Of a stretch of 51,038 bases of DNA, positions 8,879 through 16,553 are shown one piece after another (the stretch's first letter is position 1; the number at the start of each line of letters is the position of its first letter). The translations under genes were made by a program, and so were the position numbers. This stretch comes from Reyranella sp. Lineage in GTDB: Bacteria; Pseudomonadota; Alphaproteobacteria; Reyranellales; Reyranellaceae. The DNA lies in assembly GCF_004297265.1 (NCBI RefSeq), contig NZ_SCUT01000022.1:1-51038 (forward strand). Reading direction: 5' to 3'. The notes below the pieces were generated by a model. The model searched no databases and was not told where the DNA came from. It was given only the letters and a program-made list of their open reading frames with translations.

Positions 8879-9763
8879 ATGCAACGCCGCCTAGCTGCCA
8901 TCGTCCACGCCGACCTCGCCGGGTTCACCCGGATGATGGAAGGCGCCGAGACCCGAACGTTCCGCCATCTCAAGTCGGCGCAGATCGAGGTCTGGCGTCC
9001 CGCCATCGATGCTGGACGCGGCCGGCTCGTCGGTACGGCCGGTGACGCCATGCTGGCGGAATTCGGCTCGGCCGTCTCTGCCGTGGCGGCGGCCATCGAC
9101 ATCCAGGAGCGGATGGCGCGCTTCAACGAAGCGCTCAGCGAGGAGCAGCGCATGCTGTTCCGCGTCGGCGTTCATCTCGGCGAAGTCATCATCGACGACG
9201 AGGACCAGAATATCTTCGGCGACGGCGTCAATCTGGCCGCACGCATCCAGACACTGGCGGAACCGGGTGGTATCGCGGTCTCGCGCGCCGTCCGGGACCT
9301 CGTCGAGTTGCGCACCGAGTACGCTTTCCACGACGGCGGCGAGCATCAGCTGAAGAACGTCAGTCGTTCGGTACAGGTGTTTCATGTGCGTCCGGCCAAG
9401 CTCATGGCTCCCGGCACGACGACGCGCATGGTTCCGCAGATCATCTTGCGCTTCGAGGGGCCGGATTCGGCCGGCCGTAAGCACACGTTCGAAGTGTCGA
9501 TGGAGAAACTGGTCGGCCAGTCGCAAGGCATGTGCATCGGCCGTGCCGCCGACCAGTGCGAGTTGGTCGTGCCCCACCCGACTGTGTCGCGCCGGCATGC
9601 GAGGCTAAGCCTCTCCGGCGAGGCGCTGCAGGTCGAGGATCTCGGCTCGACCAACGGCACCGCGGTCAACGGCACGGTCCTCAAGGCGGGTGCGCCGACG
9701 GCGCTGCAGGCGGGATCGAAGTTGCGGCTCGGCGATGTCGAGCTGGTCGTCCATCACACCTAG
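8879..9763 (+). CDS. Class III nucleotide cyclase domain fused to an FHA domain
   Basis: A 294-residue soluble protein. Residues 1-175 are a class III (adenylate/guanylate) cyclase homology domain: metal-binding D12 (HADLAGFTRMM) and D56 (GTAGDAML), and transition-state N118 and R122 (GDGVNLAARI), are all present. The lysine that reads the purine in relatives (VKTTGD) is G52 here (VGTAGD), and the partner aspartate seven residues before the Asn is N111. Residues 195-294 form an FHA phosphothreonine-binding domain with GR, SRRH and LGSTNGT signatures. The Ser/Thr kinase gene follows after 15 bp, so the FHA domain probably docks on the phosphorylated kinase or its substrate. No transmembrane segment is seen. 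Activity and purine specificity are open. Confidence 0.92.
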   Translation: MQRRLAAIVHADLAGFTRMMEGAETRTFRHLKSAQIEVWRPAIDAGRGRLVGTAGDAMLAEFGSAVSAVAAAIDIQERMARFNEALSEEQRMLFRVGVHLGEVIIDDEDQNIFGDGVNLAARIQTLAEPGGIAVSRAVRDLVELRTEYAFHDGGEHQLKNVSRSVQVFHVRPAKLMAPGTTTRMVPQIILRFEGPDSAGRKHTFEVSMEKLVGQSQGMCIGRAADQCELVVPHPTVSRRHARLSLSGEALQVEDLGSTNGTAVNGTVLKAGAPTALQAGSKLRLGDVELVVHHT

Positions 9764-9778
9764 CGGCGTGCTCCGCCC

Positions 9779-11668
9779 ATGAACCAGCCCACGACTCTTT
9801 CCGGCGCCACGCCGCCGCCCGAGGTCGACTACGTCTCGCTGAAAGCCGGCCAGACGATCGGCCGCTACGAGATCGTGTCGGTACTGGGACAGGGTGGTTT
9901 CGGCATTACCTATCGTGCCCGCGACGTGCAGCTCGGGCGCGAAGTTGCGATCAAGGAGTACCTGCCGTCGGCGCTGGCCGTGCGCCAGGATGGCTCCACG
10001 GTGCTGCCGCGCACGACCAAGATGGCCGACGATTTCGGCTGGGGGCGCGACCGCTTCGTCACCGAGGGCCGGACGCTCGCCAGCCTCCATCGCGTGCCGG
10101 CGATCGTGCAGGTCTTCGACTTCCTCGAAGCCAACGGCACGGCCTATATCGTCATGGAGCTGCTGAGCGGCGCCACGCTCGAGGACCGCATCAACACCGG
10201 CGGCAGGCTGAAGCCCGAGGAAGTCGATCGCATCCTGTGGCCGCTGCTTGATGGGCTGGAGCAGGTTCATGCTGCGGGTTTCCTGCATCGCGACATCAAG
10301 CCGGCGAACATCCTGCTCGACGCCGCCGGCAATCCGACCCTGATCGATTTCGGTGCGTCGCGCGCGGCGATGGTCGGCCGCACGGCGGCGATGACGGCGA
10401 TCTTCACGCCGGGCTACGCCGCGGCCGAACAGATGACGTCGGCCAAGCAGGGACCGTGGACCGACATCTACGGCCTCGCCGCCACGATCTATCACGCCAT
10501 CGCCGGCAAGGCGCCACCCAACGCCTTCGACCGCATGCTGGACGACACCTACGAGCCGCTCGGCAAGCTGGCGCCTGCGGGTTTCTCGCCGGGCGTCCTG
10601 GCCGGTGTCGACGCCGGGTTGACGGTGGCGGCGCGCGACCGCCCGCAATCGATTGCCGGCTGGCGGCCCATCCTCGGCATGACGGCCGCGCCGGAGCCCG
10701 GCGCCACGATGGTCATGGGCAAGACCGAGGAGGCGCCGGCCGAACGCGTGTCCGTCCTCGGGCCGGCAACGGCGGCCTCCGTCACGGCGCCTCCGCCCGC
10801 ACCGAAATCACGCGCCGGCCTGTGGGCCGGTGTCGCGGCTGTCGTGCTGCTGGCGATCGGTGGCGGCGGCTACTATGCGATGGCCACGCGCGGGCCCGAT
10901 CCCGAGATGGTGAAGGCGCGTGCCGCGGCCGAAGCGGCCGAGGAGGCGCGGCGCAAGGCGGCGGAGGAGGCCGAGCAGCTGCGCGCCGAGAAGGCCGCGC
11001 AGGAAGCCAAGGCAAAGGCCGAGCAAGAGGCAAGAGCGAAGGCCGAGCAGGACGCGAAGGCCAAGGCCGACCTGGAGGCGCAGGCCGACGCGGCCCGGCG
11101 CCAGTTCGAAGAAGATACTCGCCGCAAGGTCGAGGCGGAGATCGCCGAGAGAAAGCGCGCCGAAGAGGAATCCCAGCGCAAAGCTGCCGAGGAAGCCGCT
11201 GCCCGGCAGAAGGCGATCGAGGACGCGCGCAAGGCGATCGAGTTCGTCGCCGGCAACTTCGACCATTTCGGCAAGACACTGATGCTGATCGGCCTCAAGG
11301 ACCGGCCCGCCGAGATCAGGCTGCAGGGTGTCGACAGCGTCGATGATCCGGCGCTGCACAAGCTCGCCGCCGATTCGCTGGCGGCCCAGCCGCGCAACCT
11401 GCGCTGCCGGCAGACCGATCGGTTGACCGATGGCACGCCTCTGTATCGCTGCCTGATCACCAAACGAAACTCCAAGGATCCGCTCGCCGACATTCCGGAC
11501 TCGGATCGCGACGACCTCGCGCTCGTCCTGGTCCGGACCGGCCTGCTGCTGGCCTCATGCGACGCTCCGCGCTCCTATGCGGATGCGGAGGACGATGCTC
11601 GTGGCAGCAAGCAGTATCTCTGGAGTAGAGTGAACGTTCCTGAATACAAAAGGAGATGCACCAGATGA
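9779..11668 (+). CDS. Membrane Hanks-type Ser/Thr protein kinase with coiled-coil stalk
   Basis: A 629-residue protein. The cytoplasmic kinase domain (about residues 28-300) has the glycine loop GQGGFG (37-42), catalytic K59 (VAIKEYLP), HRDIKPAN (H170-D172) and DFG (190-192), so all catalytic residues are present. The APE motif is degenerate (AAAEQM). A transmembrane helix lies near 345-370, then an Ala/Glu/Lys-rich segment of about 110 residues predicted to be a long coiled coil, then a C-terminal domain of about 140 residues with four cysteines, which would be periplasmic. The last domain was not recognised. It sits between the cyclase-FHA gene and a glycine-zipper lipoprotein whose ATG overlaps its TGA. 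A periplasmic sensor signalling to a phosphoprotein-controlled cyclase is the simplest reading. Confidence 0.95.
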   Translation: MNQPTTLSGATPPPEVDYVSLKAGQTIGRYEIVSVLGQGGFGITYRARDVQLGREVAIKEYLPSALAVRQDGSTVLPRTTKMADDFGWGRDRFVTEGRTLASLHRVPAIVQVFDFLEANGTAYIVMELLSGATLEDRINTGGRLKPEEVDRILWPLLDGLEQVHAAGFLHRDIKPANILLDAAGNPTLIDFGASRAAMVGRTAAMTAIFTPGYAAAEQMTSAKQGPWTDIYGLAATIYHAIAGKAPPNAFDRMLDDTYEPLGKLAPAGFSPGVLAGVDAGLTVAARDRPQSIAGWRPILGMTAAPEPGATMVMGKTEEAPAERVSVLGPATAASVTAPPPAPKSRAGLWAGVAAVVLLAIGGGGYYAMATRGPDPEMVKARAAAEAAEEARRKAAEEAEQLRAEKAAQEAKAKAEQEARAKAEQDAKAKADLEAQADAARRQFEEDTRRKVEAEIAERKRAEEESQRKAAEEAAARQKAIEDARKAIEFVAGNFDHFGKTLMLIGLKDRPAEIRLQGVDSVDDPALHKLAADSLAAQPRNLRCRQTDRLTDGTPLYRCLITKRNSKDPLADIPDSDRDDLALVLVRTGLLLASCDAPRSYADAEDDARGSKQYLWSRVNVPEYKRRCTR

Positions 11669-12216
11669 CTGCAGTGACTGCTGACACGGCCTTCTTCTCC
11701 GGCAGGAAGATCGTCGTGCGGATCGTTGGCGTGGTTGCGGCTCTCGGGCTCGCGGCCGCCTGTACGGACGACCGTGGTCAGCCGAACAACCAGACGACCG
11801 GCACTGTCATGGGGGCGGCGCTGGGCGGTGTCGTGGGCGGCTTGGCCTTCGGATCCGTCGGTGGCGCGGTCGGTGGCGCACTGGTGGGCGGCCTGGCCGG
11901 CAATCTCGTGGGACGTGCGCTCGACGATCAGGAGCGTCGCCGTCTGGCCGAAGCCACGCAGTATGCCTTCGTCGCCGAGAACAACGTGCCGACCACCTAC
12001 ACGGTCGAGCCCACCAAGACCTCTTCGTCGGCTGCGACGACGGCGCCGCCGACCGTGGTGAGCGCCAAGCCGGTCGCGCCGGCGACCAGCCGCGCCGATG
12101 GCAGCACCTGCCGCCCGATCGAGCTGACCGCCACCAAGAACGGCCAGACCACGACCGAGACGACGACGTTCTGCAAGTCGGCCGGCTCGCAGGAACTGAA
12201 GCCCGTCTCGGTCTGA
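11665..12216 (+). CDS. Glycine-zipper lipoprotein
   Basis: A 183-residue envelope protein. The N-terminus has a positively charged segment, a hydrophobic stretch and a lipobox (LAAAC), so it is a probable lipoprotein. Residues about 45-95 are a glycine-zipper region (GAALGGVVGGLAFGSVGG and following GGALVGGLAG) as in the Rickettsia 17-kDa antigen/2TM glycine-zipper family, then a Thr/Pro/Ala-rich linker and a small C-terminal domain with two cysteines. The ATG at 11665 overlaps the kinase stop (ATGA) and has AAAGGAG about ten bases upstream; an ATG at 11656 is too close to that site. It is the last gene of the signalling operon and is followed by a terminator. Confidence 0.85.
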   Translation: MTAVTADTAFFSGRKIVVRIVGVVAALGLAAACTDDRGQPNNQTTGTVMGAALGGVVGGLAFGSVGGAVGGALVGGLAGNLVGRALDDQERRRLAEATQYAFVAENNVPTTYTVEPTKTSSSAATTAPPTVVSAKPVAPATSRADGSTCRPIELTATKNGQTTTETTTFCKSAGSQELKPVSV

Positions 12217-12236
12217 TCCACCGACATTCTCGTGAG

Positions 12237-12268
12237 CGGCCGGCGGTTTCTGACCGCCGGCCGTTTTC
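12237..12268 (+). terminator. Rho-independent terminator of the cyclase-kinase operon
   Basis: A perfect 11-bp stem, CGGCCGGCGGT (12237-12247) with ACCGCCGGCCG (12253-12263), has a five-base loop and is followed by TTTT (12264-12267). It lies 20 bp after the glycine-zipper gene and marks the operon end. Confidence 0.9.
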
Positions 12269-12328
12269 GTTCGGGGAGGCTGGCCGGATCGACACAACTC
12301 GGTCATTTTCCTGAGCGAGGAGAGAGAC

Positions 12329-13195
12329 ATGGCAGGCAATCCACAGGCAGCGAAGTTGCGGGACCTCCTGGCGCGGGGCGAGTTCATCCTGGCGCCGGGC
12401 GTCTACGATGGTATTTCCGCGCGCGTCGCGGACCGCATGGGCTTTCCCGCTCTCTATATGACGGGCTACGGGGCCACGGCGTCGATGCTGGGCCTGCCCG
12501 ACGCGGGCCTCGCGACCTATTCCGACATGCTGGGCCGCGCCGAGATGATCTGCTCCGTCGTCGAGACGCCGCTGATCGCCGATGCCGATACCGGCTATGG
12601 CGGGCTGCTGAACGTCCAGCGCACCATCCGCGGCTACGAGGCGGCAGGCGTCGCCGCAATCCAGATCGAAGACCAGGAGATGCCCAAGAAGTGCGGCCAT
12701 ACCCCGGGACGGCGGGTGGTCCCGGCCGAAGACATGGTGCTCAAGCTCCGGGTCGCGGCGGAGGCTCGCCGGCACGAGGAGACGCTGATCGTGGCGCGCA
12801 CCGATGCGCGCACGGCGCTGGGGCTCGACGAGGCGCTGCGCCGCGCCCGGCTCTACGAGGAGGCGGGTGCCGACATCATCTTCGTGGAGTCGCCGGAGAG
12901 CGAGGCCGAGCTGGAGCGCATTGGCCGCGAGGTGAGCAAGCCACTGCTCGCCAACATGGTCGAGTTCGGCAAGACGCCGCGGGCCGAGGTCGACCGGCTG
13001 AAGAAGTGGGGTTTCGATCTCGCGATCTATCCGGTGCTGGGCCTGAGCGTTGCCGCCGAGGCGATGAGGCGGTCGTTCGCGCACCTCAAGGACAGCGGCA
13101 CCAGCCTGGGCGATCCGCTGCCGCAGTATCAGGACATCCACGGGCTGATGGGGTTCCCCGAAGTCTGGGACTTCGAAAAGCGCTGGGCGACATGA
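12329..13195 (+). CDS. Isocitrate lyase/PEP mutase superfamily enzyme
   Basis: A 288-residue alpha/beta-barrel enzyme that makes or breaks a C-C or P-C bond next to a carboxylate, with Mg2+. The metal-binding DADTGYG motif (near residue 86) and IEDQ are present. The lid loop is KKCGHTPGRR, and its cysteine is the general acid of lyases in this superfamily (isocitrate, 2-methylisocitrate and dimethylmalate lyases), which argues against a phosphonomutase. Exact substrate is unknown. GCGAGGAGAGAGAC precedes the ATG. The stop overlaps the start of the following 98-aa membrane protein gene (ATGA). Confidence 0.9.
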   Translation: MAGNPQAAKLRDLLARGEFILAPGVYDGISARVADRMGFPALYMTGYGATASMLGLPDAGLATYSDMLGRAEMICSVVETPLIADADTGYGGLLNVQRTIRGYEAAGVAAIQIEDQEMPKKCGHTPGRRVVPAEDMVLKLRVAAEARRHEETLIVARTDARTALGLDEALRRARLYEEAGADIIFVESPESEAELERIGREVSKPLLANMVEFGKTPRAEVDRLKKWGFDLAIYPVLGLSVAAEAMRRSFAHLKDSGTSLGDPLPQYQDIHGLMGFPEVWDFEKRWAT

Positions 13196-13488
13196 ACGGC
13201 AAGCAGTTCCTCGAACTCCTGTCGCGCCTGCCGGCCCGCGTCTGGATCCAGGCGATCCTGGGACTGATCGGCTTCGTCGTGCTGGCGGTGCTGGGCTTTG
13301 CCGTGATCGCGGGTGTCGCTGCCGTCGCGCTGGTCCTGCTGCTGGCCTACAAGGCCAAGGCCTGGTTCATGAGCTTCTTCCGCCGCGACCTCGAACCGGC
13401 ACCGCCGGCCCGGCACCATGACGGCAAGATAACCGACGTCCAGTTCGAGATCGTCGACCGCACCAACGACCGCACGCCGCGGCCTTAA
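13192..13488 (+). CDS. Small membrane protein, unknown function
   Basis: A 98-residue protein translated from an ATG overlapping the stop of the lyase-family gene. It has an N-terminal amphipathic stretch (MNGKQFLELLSRLPARVW), one long hydrophobic region (about residues 19-53, one or two helices), a basic juxtamembrane segment (KAKAWFMSFFRR) and a polar C-terminal tail (ITDVQFEIVDRTND). No family was recognised. The four-base overlap suggests it is made together with the enzyme. Confidence 0.7.
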   Translation: MNGKQFLELLSRLPARVWIQAILGLIGFVVLAVLGFAVIAGVAAVALVLLLAYKAKAWFMSFFRRDLEPAPPARHHDGKITDVQFEIVDRTNDRTPRP

Positions 13489-13490
13489 CA

Positions 13491-13627
13491 AAACTCCGTC
13501 GTCTCGACTGGAGCGCCGCAGGGGCGGAGTGGAGAGACCTTCTCTCCACTAAAAGCCAGCCATTTGTAGAGGGAAGGTCTCTCCACCACGCCTCGCTGCG
13601 CGAGGCTCCGGTCGAGACGACGGAATT
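13491..13627. repeat. Palindromic intergenic repeat, two inverted modules
   Basis: The whole space between two convergent genes is an imperfect palindrome. The outer arms (AAACTCCGTCGTCTCGAC at 13491-13508 and its near-perfect inverse ending at 13627) and inner arms (GTGGAGAGACCTTC near 13529 and its inverse near 13572-13585) are nested. Each module also holds a small hairpin with a GCA in the loop. A perfect 10-bp hairpin with a 3-nt loop lies at 13528-13550. A related single module occurs at 27985-28030. It resembles REP/BIME-type elements and may act as a bidirectional terminator or RNA-stability element. There is no coding potential. Confidence 0.85.
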
Positions 13628-13630
13628 TAT

Positions 13631-15061
13631 CTAAACCCGGAGGATCTTTCCCGGGTTCATCAGGTTCTGCGGATCGAGCGCGCGCTTGATCGTGCGCATC
13701 GTGTCGATCTCGACCTTGCTGCGATAGTGCGCGAGTTCGTCGACCTTGAGCAGGCCGATCCCGTGCTCGGCCGAAATCGATCCGCCATAGCTCACGACGA
13801 GGTCGTAGACCGCGGCATTTACCGCATGAGCGTGCGGCATGAAGCGTGCCTTGTCCCAGCCTTCCGGCGCCTGGCAGTTGAAATGGAGATTGCCGTCGCC
13901 GACATGGCCGAACGTTACCGGCCGACCTTCGGGCAGCGCCTTCTTCATCGCGGCGAGTCCTTCGGTCACAAAAGCGGGGATCTTGCTCACGGCGACCGAG
14001 ATGTCGTGCTTCACCGAGGGGCCCTCCTTCTTGGAGGCCTCGGTGTGGTTCTCGCGCAGGCTCCACAGCGCGCGAGCCTGGGTCTCGTTCTGGGCGATCG
14101 TGGCGTCGAGCACGAGACCCTGCTCCATCGCCTCGCCGAGATAGGCTTCCATCTTCTCGCGCAAGCCCCCCTGGTTCTCGCCGTCGCGCCGGGCGCGCGT
14201 AGAAGACCATTCGAGCAGCACGTACCAGTCGTGCTTTTCCGCGAGAGGATCGGCGGCGCCGGGAATGTGCTGCAGCACGAGGTCGATCCCCTGGCGGCCC
14301 ATCAGCTCGCAGGAGGTGACATTGTCCTCGGAGGCGGCATGCGCGCCGCTCAGCAGGGCGACGGCGGCTGCCGGCGAGGGGACGGCGACCCAGGCGGTGG
14401 CGACGTCCTTGGCTTTTGGCCAGAGCTTCAGCACCGCTCGCGTGATGATGCCCAGGGTGCCTTCGGCACCGAGATAGAGGTCACGCAGGTCGTAGCCGGT
14501 ATTGTCCTTCTTCAGCGCCCGCAGCCCGTTCCAGATTTCGCCCTGGGGTGTCACGACTTCGAGGCCGAGCACGAGCTGGCGGGCATTGCCGTAGTGCAGG
14601 ACCTGCACGCCGCCGGCGTTGGTCGAGAGGTTGCCGCCGATCGAGCAGCTTCCTTCGGCGGCCAGCGAAAGTGGAAACAGCCGGTCGTTTGCCGCCGCGG
14701 TCTCCTGGATGGTCTTCAGAATGACACCCGCCTCGACCGTCATAGTGTAGCCGATCAGATCGATGTCGGTGATGCGCGACATGCGGTTGAGCGACAGGAC
14801 GATCTCGCGGCCCTTCTCCTGCGGGATGCCGCCGCCGACGAGGCCGGTATTGCCCCCCTGCGGCACCACGGAAACCTTCTCGGCCGCGCAGAGCCTCACG
14901 ACAGCGGCGACTTCCTCGGTGTTCGCCGGGCGCACGACAGCCAGCGCATTTCCCACGAAGCTTTCGCGCCAGTCGGTGACATAGGGATGCTTGCCCTGGT
15001 CGTCGGTGATCAGGCCCTTGTCGCCGACGATGGCGCGCAGCTTTTCGACGAAATCGCTCAT
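13631..15061 (-). CDS. FAD-linked oxidase, GlcD/D-2-hydroxyglutarate dehydrogenase type (copy 1)
   Basis: A 476-residue flavoprotein oxidising a D-2-hydroxy acid. The N-terminal FAD-binding PCMH domain carries VVPQGGNTGLVGGG, GCSIGGNLSTNAGG-like (SCSIGGNLSTNAGG) and GAEGTLGIIT motifs. The C-terminal FAD-oxidase domain has the metal-site GHVGDGNLHF and SAEHGIG signatures and ends NPGKILRV. These fit D-2-hydroxyglutarate or D-lactate dehydrogenases; the substrate cannot be fixed from sequence. The ATG at 15061 shares one base with the TGA of the upstream paralogue (TGATG). The frame stays open far upstream, but that part is antisense or out-of-frame within the paralogue. Confidence 0.9.
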   Translation of the reverse strand: MSDFVEKLRAIVGDKGLITDDQGKHPYVTDWRESFVGNALAVVRPANTEEVAAVVRLCAAEKVSVVPQGGNTGLVGGGIPQEKGREIVLSLNRMSRITDIDLIGYTMTVEAGVILKTIQETAAANDRLFPLSLAAEGSCSIGGNLSTNAGGVQVLHYGNARQLVLGLEVVTPQGEIWNGLRALKKDNTGYDLRDLYLGAEGTLGIITRAVLKLWPKAKDVATAWVAVPSPAAAVALLSGAHAASEDNVTSCELMGRQGIDLVLQHIPGAADPLAEKHDWYVLLEWSSTRARRDGENQGGLREKMEAYLGEAMEQGLVLDATIAQNETQARALWSLRENHTEASKKEGPSVKHDISVAVSKIPAFVTEGLAAMKKALPEGRPVTFGHVGDGNLHFNCQAPEGWDKARFMPHAHAVNAAVYDLVVSYGGSISAEHGIGLLKVDELAHYRSKVEIDTMRTIKRALDPQNLMNPGKILRV

Positions 15062-16530
15062 CAGATACGCAATACCTTGCCGGGGTTCATGATGTTCTTC
15101 GGATCGAGCGCCCGCTTGATGGTGCGCATCGTGTCGAGCTCGATCCTGGAGCGGTAATGGGCCAGCTCGTCGAGCTTGTCGATGCCGATGCCATGCTCGG
15201 CCGAAATCGAACCGTCGAGGCTCGTCACCAGGTCGTTTACCGCGCGGGTGATGGCGGGCGAATACTGGCTGAGCGTCGGCCGATCCATGCCCTTCGGTCC
15301 CATGAAGGAGAAGTGGATGTTGCCGTCGCCGATATGGCCAAGCGGGTAGGGGCGGATGCTGGGCAGGATGTCGAGTGCGGCCTTGAGGCCGCGTTCGATG
15401 AACTCCGGCACCTTCGAGATCGACACCGAGATATCGTAGCTGAGGCCTGGCCCTTCGGCGCGCGACGCCGGGGCGACCGATTCGCGGATCACCCACATGT
15501 TGCGCGCCTGCGCCTCGCTCTGGGCGATCACGGCATCGAGCACGCGGCCGGCTTCCATCTGGTCGGCGAGGAACTGCTCCATCTTCTTGGACATGCCCTC
15601 TGTGCCTTCCACCTTGGGACGCGCCGAGGTCCATTCGAGCAGCAGGAACCACTGCGTGTCCGCCTTCAGCGGATCCTGCGTGCCGGGAATGTTGCGCAGG
15701 ACCATGTCGGTGCAGGTCCGGCTCATCAGCTCGCACGAGCCGACATTGTCCTCCGACGCGGCGTGCGCTTCGGACAGGATCTCGATGGCGGCTTGCGGAT
15801 CGCGGATGGCCAGCCAGGCGGTGGCCGTGTCCTTGGCGGCGGGCCACAGCTTCAGCACGGCCTTGGTGATGATGCCGAGCGTGCCCTCGGCGCCCATGAA
15901 CAGATGTTTCAGGTCGTAGCCGGTATTGTCCTTCTTGAGCGCACGCAGCCCGTTCCAGATGTCGCCGTTGGGCAGCACGACCTCGAGACCCATGACGAGG
16001 TTGCGCGCATTACCGTAACGCAGCACCTGCACGCCGCCGGCGTTGGTCGAGAGATTGCCGCCGATCATGCAGGAACCCTGGGCGCCCAGGAACAGTGGGA
16101 AGAAGCGGTCATGGCTGGCCGCGGTCTCCTGCAAGGTCTGCAGCACGCAGCCCGCCTCGACGGTCATCGAGTAACCGACCGGATCGACGTTCAGCACCTT
16201 GTTCATGCGGCCGACCGACAGGACGATGCCGGTGTGCGACGGCCAGGGCGTGGCGCCGCCCATCAGGCCGGTATTGCCGGCCTGCGGCACGATGGCGATG
16301 CCGTTGTCATGGCAGAGCTTCACGACCTTCGAAACTTCCTCGACATTCGCCGGCCGCACGACGACAGCGGCGTTTCCGACGATCGAGCCGCGCCAGTCGG
16401 TGACGAAAGGCTGCTTGCCCTGGTCGTCGGCGATCAGGCCCTTGTCGCCCACGATGGCGCGCAGACCTTCTAGGATCGCGGGCGTGACGGGAGCCGTCGG
16501 AATGGTAGGCATGAGGGCGGTATCAGGCAT
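15061..16530 (-). CDS. FAD-linked oxidase, GlcD/D-2-hydroxyglutarate dehydrogenase type (copy 2)
   Basis: A 489-residue paralogue of the downstream gene, with the same domain order and nearly identical motifs: VPQAGNTGLMGG, SCMIGGNLSTNAGGVQVL, GHIGDGNIHFSF and SAEHGIGIDKLDELAHYRS. The two proteins align from the LRAIVGDKGLI segment to the C-terminal NPGK, so this is a tandem duplication that has since diverged. The extra N-terminus (MPDTALMPTIPTAPVTP) is proline-rich and low in complexity. The pair may oxidise different 2-hydroxy acids or form a heteromer. It is 23 bp downstream of tsaC, in the same direction. Confidence 0.9.
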   Translation of the reverse strand: MPDTALMPTIPTAPVTPAILEGLRAIVGDKGLIADDQGKQPFVTDWRGSIVGNAAVVVRPANVEEVSKVVKLCHDNGIAIVPQAGNTGLMGGATPWPSHTGIVLSVGRMNKVLNVDPVGYSMTVEAGCVLQTLQETAASHDRFFPLFLGAQGSCMIGGNLSTNAGGVQVLRYGNARNLVMGLEVVLPNGDIWNGLRALKKDNTGYDLKHLFMGAEGTLGIITKAVLKLWPAAKDTATAWLAIRDPQAAIEILSEAHAASEDNVGSCELMSRTCTDMVLRNIPGTQDPLKADTQWFLLLEWTSARPKVEGTEGMSKKMEQFLADQMEAGRVLDAVIAQSEAQARNMWVIRESVAPASRAEGPGLSYDISVSISKVPEFIERGLKAALDILPSIRPYPLGHIGDGNIHFSFMGPKGMDRPTLSQYSPAITRAVNDLVTSLDGSISAEHGIGIDKLDELAHYRSRIELDTMRTIKRALDPKNIMNPGKVLRI

Positions 16531-16553
16531 CGTTTCCTCTCTTTGTCGGCAGA

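Noticed and set aside
13491..13627. The palindromic region as an insertion sequence
   Set aside because: There is no transposase frame and no flanking target duplication was seen; a REP-like element fits better.
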